A DNA stretch of 23,919 bases from a virus: positions 1 to 23,919 of the IMG/VR virus record IMGVR_UViG_3300046007_012629; one strand, written 5' to 3'. Of the stretch, positions 19,439 to 23,919 are shown piece after piece (position 1 is the first letter of the stretch; the number at the start of each line of letters is the position of its first letter). The translations under genes and the position numbers were made by a program. The notes under the pieces are model-generated. The model was not told the DNA's origin. It worked only from the letters and a program-made list of their open reading frames with translations, and searched no databases.

Positions 19439-19591
19439 ATGATAATTTTAAAATGGATCAAAAGTCTATTTAATGACAGTACAGTATATGAAAGTAGATT
19501 AGAATCGTTTCTTAGTTCAAAAAAGCCCTCATCTGTAGCAGAGATAGAGCATTGGATTACAGAGTTTCACAGACGGGGAGGCATACTATGA
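19439..19591 (+). CDS. Small plus-strand protein (50 aa), first of a mini-operon
   Basis: ATG with AAGGA 7 nt upstream. The peptide (MIILKWIKSLFND..., then YESRLESFLSSKKPSSVAEIEHW near 17-39) has the form of a family of short phage proteins with 'RLExFIxSKxPxxVAEVExW'. It ends in ATGA, overlapping the start of the next ORF. Function unknown. Confidence 0.65.
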   Translation: MIILKWIKSLFNDSTVYESRLESFLSSKKPSSVAEIEHWITEFHRRGGIL

Positions 19592-19689
19592 GTAAAATTA
19601 TTTCTATGTTAGATTTTTTGTTCAGTCTGACAAGTGATATCGCCAAGTTAAGAACAATGTATAAAGCACATCATCGAGATTATCAATGA
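19588..19689 (+). CDS. Tiny plus-strand protein (33 aa)
   Basis: Starts in the ATGA overlap with the 50-aa ORF and ends in a similar ATGA overlap with the next. One hydrophobic stretch (IISMLDFLFSLTS) is followed by basic AKLRTMYKAHHRDYQ, so it could be a membrane-associated micropeptide. The chain of exact overlaps is the main evidence. Confidence 0.5.
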   Translation: MSKIISMLDFLFSLTSDIAKLRTMYKAHHRDYQ

Positions 19690-19766
19690 TAGCCAATTGG
19701 ATTCCAATGACCGATGATGACTGGGATTGGGTAAACGGAAAAGTTCCTACTCCTAAAAAACAATAA
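19686..19766 (+). CDS. Tiny plus-strand protein (26 aa)
   Basis: Third ORF of the chain, overlapping its predecessor at ATGA. Trp/Asp-rich (WIPMTDDDWDWVNG). Its TAA directly abuts the stop codon of the convergent minus-strand gene. Very short, so moderate confidence. Confidence 0.45.
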   Translation: MIANWIPMTDDDWDWVNGKVPTPKKQ

Positions 19767-20531
19767 TTACTTTCGTTCAATGTCCTCTTCTGCACAGTTT
19801 TCACCATACTGGATTTCAATTATTTTTAGAGGCTGGTCTGTTTCATTACAAAGCATATGCCACTGATTAAATTCGATCCATGTATGTTGATGACGTGCAG
19901 GACTGGCCATTAAATCATAATCAGTGTCGTAAGGATCCACAGTATAAACTGTAGCTTCTCCTTCTGCAACAAACCAAAATTCAGCACGTTCTCGATGTCT
20001 TTGCATACTTAAACACATTTTTGGTTCGACGGTTAATTCTTTGACTTTTACATGTGTATCCACATTGTGGAGAATTCTATAATACCCCCAAGGTCTTTTC
20101 GTTTTGGGTGACTTCCATTCATCCAATAACCATCTACTACTGTTTAACTTATCTGTGCCACCCACACCAAATACAAATTCTAAGTTTGGATCCTGGACAT
20201 CCATCTCCGGAATATTTGTTTCTGTACGATCACCACCATTAGCAAAGATAATTGTGTCAGATGGATAGTTAAGTCTTACTTTTCGAATGGCGTTTTTTGC
20301 AGTTCCATCGCTGTCATTAAACTCAACTGTGCCGTCTACCATTTTAAGATTTCGAACAATAGTTTGCCTATCTTTAAACTTCATAAACGGTCTGCTTTTT
20401 TTCTTAGCTAACCACTCATCACTGTTTATTCCTACAATCAGAATATCACCTAATTTTTTTGCTTCTTTGAAATATTCAATATGTCCCGAATGAAGCGGAT
20501 CAAACCCGCCAGTGCATAGTACAACTTTCAT
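19767..20531 (-). CDS. Nucleotidyltransferase fused to a mannose-6-phosphate isomerase-type cupin
   Basis: A 254-residue two-domain protein. Residues 1-140 are a cytidylyltransferase-type nucleotidyltransferase: GGFDPLHSGH (8-17, H14-x-G-H17) and GGTDKLNSSRWLL near 124-136. Residues 143-254 form a type II mannose-6-phosphate isomerase / ManC C-terminal cupin: RPWGYYRIL, SMQRHRERAEFWFVAEGEATV with metal ligands His and Glu, then a HTW and WHMLCNE part. It probably makes or senses an activated sugar phosphate for glycan assembly, linking it to the sugar genes at 1-2241. It shares an ATGA overlap with uvsY. The exact reaction is not deducible. Confidence 0.8.
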   Translation of the reverse strand: MKVVLCTGGFDPLHSGHIEYFKEAKKLGDILIVGINSDEWLAKKKSRPFMKFKDRQTIVRNLKMVDGTVEFNDSDGTAKNAIRKVRLNYPSDTIIFANGGDRTETNIPEMDVQDPNLEFVFGVGGTDKLNSSRWLLDEWKSPKTKRPWGYYRILHNVDTHVKVKELTVEPKMCLSMQRHRERAEFWFVAEGEATVYTVDPYDTDYDLMASPARHQHTWIEFNQWHMLCNETDQPLKIIEIQYGENCAEEDIERK

Positions 20532-20980
20532 AATGATACGTCTTCCATTCCTGATGTTCTCAATCTACTTATGTGACCTAACATAAAGTTTTTACTTTCT
20601 AATCCTTTCATTAGGCCTAACCATTTATTTCTTAATAATGCAACTTCATTTATAATAGTTTCAAAATCTATAACTTCATCTTCACCGTCTACATACTTTT
20701 CGGCATCTCTGCTCGTTAAAGCTCTAGGATAATTTTCAAGATATTTTTGAAAATGTCGTTTACGTATTTTCCTTAATTGCAAATTCAAATAATTCAGTAC
20801 CGCCTCAATTTCTTGGAGCTGATTGAATCTATGTTCAGTTACACCTGGCAAATTGGCAATATTGCGTTCTAAATGTCCTTTGATGCCACATTCGAATTTA
20901 GCTTCTGCCAATTCATTTTCGTAATGAACAATAAAGGCAGGTATACTGCCTAAGTCAGATACTACTCGGTTATACCACAT
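20528..20980 (-). CDS. uvsY: UvsY recombination mediator
   Basis: A 150-residue helical protein matching UvsY of T4-like marine phages in size and in the YPRALTSRDAEKY (84-96) and C-terminal SRLRTSGMEDVSL segments. UvsY loads UvsX recombinase onto ssDNA coated by gp32. It lies two genes downstream of uvsX, in the same operon, which supports the call. It overlaps the next gene by ATGA. Confidence 0.8.
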   Translation of the reverse strand: MWYNRVVSDLGSIPAFIVHYENELAEAKFECGIKGHLERNIANLPGVTEHRFNQLQEIEAVLNYLNLQLRKIRKRHFQKYLENYPRALTSRDAEKYVDGEDEVIDFETIINEVALLRNKWLGLMKGLESKNFMLGHISRLRTSGMEDVSL

Positions 20981-21211
20981 TTATTCTTCGTAGTCAGGAT
21001 CTTCTTCATCTTCTTCGTAGTTTCCTGCGTACTCATCAAAACTACGTTTGGTATAACTGTCAACTCCACTGAATTCTTTTAATTCTTTATCCCCTAGTAA
21101 GTCGACCAATACGCTCATTAAATTATCGCTAGCTTCCTGACGATCTTTTTGTGGAATATATTGTTTTAAAATACTATATGTTTCTGTAATTACATCAATG
21201 TCTATGCTCAT
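20981..21211 (-). CDS. Small acidic protein between uvsX and uvsY
   Basis: 76 residues: a helical N-terminal domain and a very acidic tail (YEEDEEDPDYEE). It has an ATGA overlap with uvsX and directly abuts uvsY. The acidic tail could mimic DNA or contact recombination proteins, as the gp32 tail does; this is inference. No family recognised. Confidence 0.65.
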   Translation of the reverse strand: MSIDIDVITETYSILKQYIPQKDRQEASDNLMSVLVDLLGDKELKEFSGVDSYTKRSFDEYAGNYEEDEEDPDYEE

Positions 21212-22263
21212 GATTCAATATCCTGTGTTTGGGACAGTTTATGAGGATTTTCCACATAGTCTTTCATAATTCGATCTAGAGTTTGATCATCATTTCTTTC
21301 CCAAGCTTTCCGAAACTGTTTAATTACGGTCCCGTCTGCCAATGTATATTTAAGACTATTACCATCTTTTTGCAATAATCCTTTTGCTTCAAACATATCA
21401 ACTAGACCACTATGAGGATTCATACCAGTTTCATAAGGAATTTTAATTTGTACACCTTCAAAAGGTTTGGCATATCGAGTTTTCATAATCTTACAAGCAG
21501 CGCGAATTCCCCGCACTTCAGAAATTTTGTTCCCTTCGTCGTCTTCTTTAAGTTTAAGTTTACGCATTGCAACCACAATACTGGATGCATAGATAAAACC
21601 TTGACCACCACTAATCTTATCATCCGGGTCAAACATATCCTGACTGGCATAGGTATGATTAGTTGCTACTAGTCCGATATTTAAATCACCAAATTGATTA
21701 ACACAATTACGAACTAATGCAGTCAATGCTTTGGGTTTGCGTCCCATGTCGCCTTTAAGATCACCTGCATCAAATTGATTGACATCAGTGGGAGTAAGTA
21801 ACATGCCTAAACTATCAAGAACAAATAAAACTTTAGGCCTATCTGTTTCAGGAATAGTTTTATATTCTTTAACAAATTCACTAATCATTTTAGCTACATC
21901 ATCAATCATGGCCATGTTAAGCTTAAGCAATTTATCTTCAGTTGTATCCACTCCTAATGCATGGAGCCAACTTTCATCCAAAGCATTTTCTGTATCTATT
22001 AGAATACAGTAAATTCCTGCTTGTTGTGCATTACGAATTAGATTGCCTGAACAAATAAAACTTTTACCAGCTCCAGATTCACCTGCAAATACTGTGACTT
22101 TTCCCAAAGGAATTCCCTTATGAAAATCACCACTTACAAGATAATTCAGTGCATAATTGCCTGTGCTAATCCAAGTATCGGGGTCACGAAATCCTACACT
22201 AATACCGTCTATGCTTTTTGTAATGCTTTTACGAAATTTACTTAAATCAAAAGGTTTAACCAT
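21208..22263 (-). CDS. uvsX: UvsX, RecA-like recombinase
   Basis: A 351-residue RecA-family ATPase: Walker A G61-ESGAG-K67-S68, Walker B VLFVLD150, a GLVATNHTYA strand and a GGQGFIYASSIVVAM region as in T4 UvsX. It forms presynaptic filaments for strand exchange, repair and recombination-dependent replication. AAGGA lies 6-7 nt before ATG 22263. Together with gp32 and UvsY it makes up the T4 core recombination set. Confidence 0.95.
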   Translation of the reverse strand: MVKPFDLSKFRKSITKSIDGISVGFRDPDTWISTGNYALNYLVSGDFHKGIPLGKVTVFAGESGAGKSFICSGNLIRNAQQAGIYCILIDTENALDESWLHALGVDTTEDKLLKLNMAMIDDVAKMISEFVKEYKTIPETDRPKVLFVLDSLGMLLTPTDVNQFDAGDLKGDMGRKPKALTALVRNCVNQFGDLNIGLVATNHTYASQDMFDPDDKISGGQGFIYASSIVVAMRKLKLKEDDEGNKISEVRGIRAACKIMKTRYAKPFEGVQIKIPYETGMNPHSGLVDMFEAKGLLQKDGNSLKYTLADGTVIKQFRKAWERNDDQTLDRIMKDYVENPHKLSQTQDIES

Positions 22264-22265
22264 AA

Positions 22266-23078
22266 TCAGTCCTTAATAATTATTTGTTTAATATGTTTAT
22301 TATCTGTAATTTTAGTATAAGTTGTATCTAAATCCAAGACTTTTCCCAAACAAATTATACCGTGCCCTAAAGATTTGTTAAAAGGATCAATATTATTTTT
22401 TTCAAGCCAATTTATGTATTGAGAATTTTTAGTCATACTAAAACCACTAAACAATAAACTAGCTTCCCCACTGTAATAATGCAAATTTTTAAATCCTTGA
22501 TAACTAATATCTAACCCATCTTTGTATAAGTCAAAATAATTTTTACCTAACTCGGCATAATGCAGAATCAATGTTCCCGGTTCGCATTCGAATTGAAAAT
22601 AATCATAATCATCTTCACTGAATCCGTAACGCCGATATTGGTCTTTGTTAAAACTAATGTAAAAAGATTGCTTACCGTAAGACTCAAACGCATGGACATA
22701 AAAATTTAAATCTCTGATAGCAGATTTTAATTCATGATTGGCTATTACGAATAGTCTTGTTGGTTTATTGTATTCCCCACTCAAGCTTTCAAACTTTTGA
22801 TGCAAATAATTAAAATATTCCTGGGGTTGTTCATCTAAATTTTGCCGTATTTCTATAAAATTTTTTAAGTATTTGTTAATTGTAACACAGGCTGCTGTTA
22901 AACGATTTTGAATATTTTGTTTGTTCTTAAAAGCAGTAAAAGCCTCGTCTTGATTAAAATCACAGTTGTTTAGGCACCATCTTAATTCATTTATCCATTT
23001 TTCGGTAAATGGATTTTGATAAAGTGAGATATCAAAAGACACCTCACCTTTAGTGCCTAAAACAACTGTTAGATGCAT
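22266..23078 (-). CDS. Hypothetical protein between gp32 and uvsX
   Basis: A 270-residue cytosolic protein, aromatic- and Asn-rich, with no recognised motif (central segment QYRRYGFSEDDYDYFQFECEPGTLIL, then LHYAELGKNYFDLY). It starts 9 nt after gp32 and ends 2 nt before uvsX, so it is co-expressed with the replication/recombination genes. No function assigned. Confidence 0.65.
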   Translation of the reverse strand: MHLTVVLGTKGEVSFDISLYQNPFTEKWINELRWCLNNCDFNQDEAFTAFKNKQNIQNRLTAACVTINKYLKNFIEIRQNLDEQPQEYFNYLHQKFESLSGEYNKPTRLFVIANHELKSAIRDLNFYVHAFESYGKQSFYISFNKDQYRRYGFSEDDYDYFQFECEPGTLILHYAELGKNYFDLYKDGLDISYQGFKNLHYYSGEASLLFSGFSMTKNSQYINWLEKNNIDPFNKSLGHGIICLGKVLDLDTTYTKITDNKHIKQIIIKD

Positions 23079-23087
23079 TTTACTGCA

Positions 23088-23919
23088 TTATGATTTTTGA
23101 CGATTACGAATCATTGCCAAAATATCTTCTGCACGTTGGCTGGCAGGTTTTGTTGCTTGCACAGGCGCAGTAGGTGCAGGTGTATCCTCTACATCAAAAG
23201 GAGGCTCATCATCTTCAACCTTAGCTACTGGAGCAGGACGACTTTGTGCAACTGGCTTTACAGCAGGTGCATCATCATCCGCACTGCGATTAGTTGAACC
23301 TGAGTTCATCATACCTGCAGGCTTAAAATATGCTCCCCAGCGATCCATATCAAACGGTTCACCGTTAACACTGGCTTCAAACATTTCCTTAATGATTTTC
23401 AGTTCCTGTTCACTGGGCTTTTTAGGCAGAAAATCAGCAAGATTGTAAAGACCAAACTTTTCGATTGCATCACGTTCTGCTTGGGTAAGTGCACTTTCTT
23501 TTCTTGCCCAAGTACTAGTACTGTAATCAGCATATCCACCTTTGCTGGTTTTCTTGACATTGAAATCAAGACCACCCTCATAGTCAGTAGGCATGTTTTC
23601 CAGTTCAGGATCCATCAAAGCGTTTTTAACAAGGTTAAAAATTTGCGGACTGATAATGAAACGACGAATTGGATTGTCGATTGCTTTTTCATCGTTCAAC
23701 GGATTTTCACGAACAAATCCTTGAAACAAATAAGATTTTTTTTTCCAATACTTGCGACCCATTTCCTCGAGACTTTTGTCTTTAAACCATGTACGAACTT
23801 CTGCAAGAATTGGACATGCTTCACCCCACATTTCCACACAGGGTACTTGAACAAAAGTGGGCTTGCTATCAACTTGGCCTTTTACACCAGCAAAAGGCAA
23901 TTTGATCATTAGTCGCTCC
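23088..23919 (-). CDS. 32: gp32 single-stranded-DNA-binding protein (5' end beyond window)
   Basis: At least 276 residues; the frame is open past the ATG at 23909 to the window edge, so the N-terminal basic tip is probably missing. The OB-fold core is recognisable: KYWKKKSYLFQGFVRENPL, NPIRRFIISPQIF, KTSKGGYADYSTSTWARKESALT and GLYNLADFLPKKPSE. A Pro/Ala/acidic linker (PPFDVEDTPAP) precedes a C-terminal AEDILAMIRNRQKS. gp32 coats ssDNA and recruits UvsY and replication proteins through its acidic C-terminal region. The zinc-ribbon cysteine set of T4 gp32 is not evident here. Confidence 0.85.
   Translation of the reverse strand, partial: ERLMIKLPFAGVKGQVDSKPTFVQVPCVEMWGEACPILAEVRTWFKDKSLEEMGRKYWKKKSYLFQGFVRENPLNDEKAIDNPIRRFIISPQIFNLVKNALMDPELENMPTDYEGGLDFNVKKTSKGGYADYSTSTWARKESALTQAERDAIEKFGLYNLADFLPKKPSEQELKIIKEMFEASVNGEPFDMDRWGAYFKPAGMMNSGSTNRSADDDAPAVKPVAQSRPAPVAKVEDDEPPFDVEDTPAPTAPVQATKPASQRAEDILAMIRNRQKS

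Overview
The window looks like a piece of a T4-superfamily myovirus genome, most likely marine. The right end carries the T4 recombination core (gp32 single-stranded-DNA-binding protein, UvsX, UvsY). T4-type late promoters (TATAAATA and close variants) precede several genes, the DNA is AT-rich and tightly packed, and nearly all genes lie on the minus strand, often with ATGA stop/start overlaps. The host cannot be named from the sequence.

Layout along the plus coordinates. 1-2700: surface-sugar enzymes (partial RmlB-type dehydratase, a second SDR, a glycosyltransferase-like protein) and a possible GNAT protein. 2725-4544: NAD synthetase and three small unknown genes. 4584-6490: a three-gene RNA-repair cassette (metallophosphoesterase, RNA ligase, P-loop polynucleotide kinase) with its own host-type promoter and an upstream terminator. 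6703-7404: a plus-strand SGNH hydrolase. 7407-10033: tRNAs mixed with a DUF3445 protein, a zinc-ribbon protein, a glycosyltransferase and small genes. 10008-15756: a very large tRNA array. 15757-17587: terminator, small ORFs, a 2OG-Fe(II) oxygenase-like protein and unknown genes. 17614-19339: a CAT tRNA behind its own promoter and a large unknown protein. 19439-19766: a plus-strand mini-operon of three tiny overlapping ORFs. 19767-23919: a nucleotidyltransferase-cupin fusion, uvsY, a small gene, uvsX, an unknown gene and partial gp32.

I read 27 tRNA genes with encoded CCA. Together they cover every amino acid except Asp, and they include an initiator-like tRNA and two further CAT tRNAs. Six host-type promoters (TTGACA or TTGACT, 16-17 bp spacer, TATAAT-like) sit in and around the arrays, and a seventh drives the repair cassette. 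A phage carrying this many tRNAs plus end-healing and sealing enzymes fits the known logic of repairing tRNAs cut by host anticodon nucleases.

The most unusual part is the non-coding DNA inside the tRNA array (10777-11251 and 11864-14018, with one copy at 11444-11539). It has no credible ORFs. It holds ten inverted-repeat pairs, eight of them variants of CCATATTGAAACACACT. One arm abuts or includes a tRNA CCA end and the other abuts the 5' end of the next unit. Ten deviations between arms are G-U wobbles if the minus strand is transcribed, but A-C mismatches on the plus strand, which points to selection on a minus-strand RNA. Between these hairpins lie tRNA-like units with acceptor-type closing stems and NCCA ends but abnormal interiors, and longer structured RNAs with GNRA loops, T-loop-like hairpins and a pseudoknot. 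I know no described system with this architecture. The nearest known analogues are the large ornate phage RNAs found beside tRNAs (GOLLD, ROOL), but I cannot match a consensus by eye.
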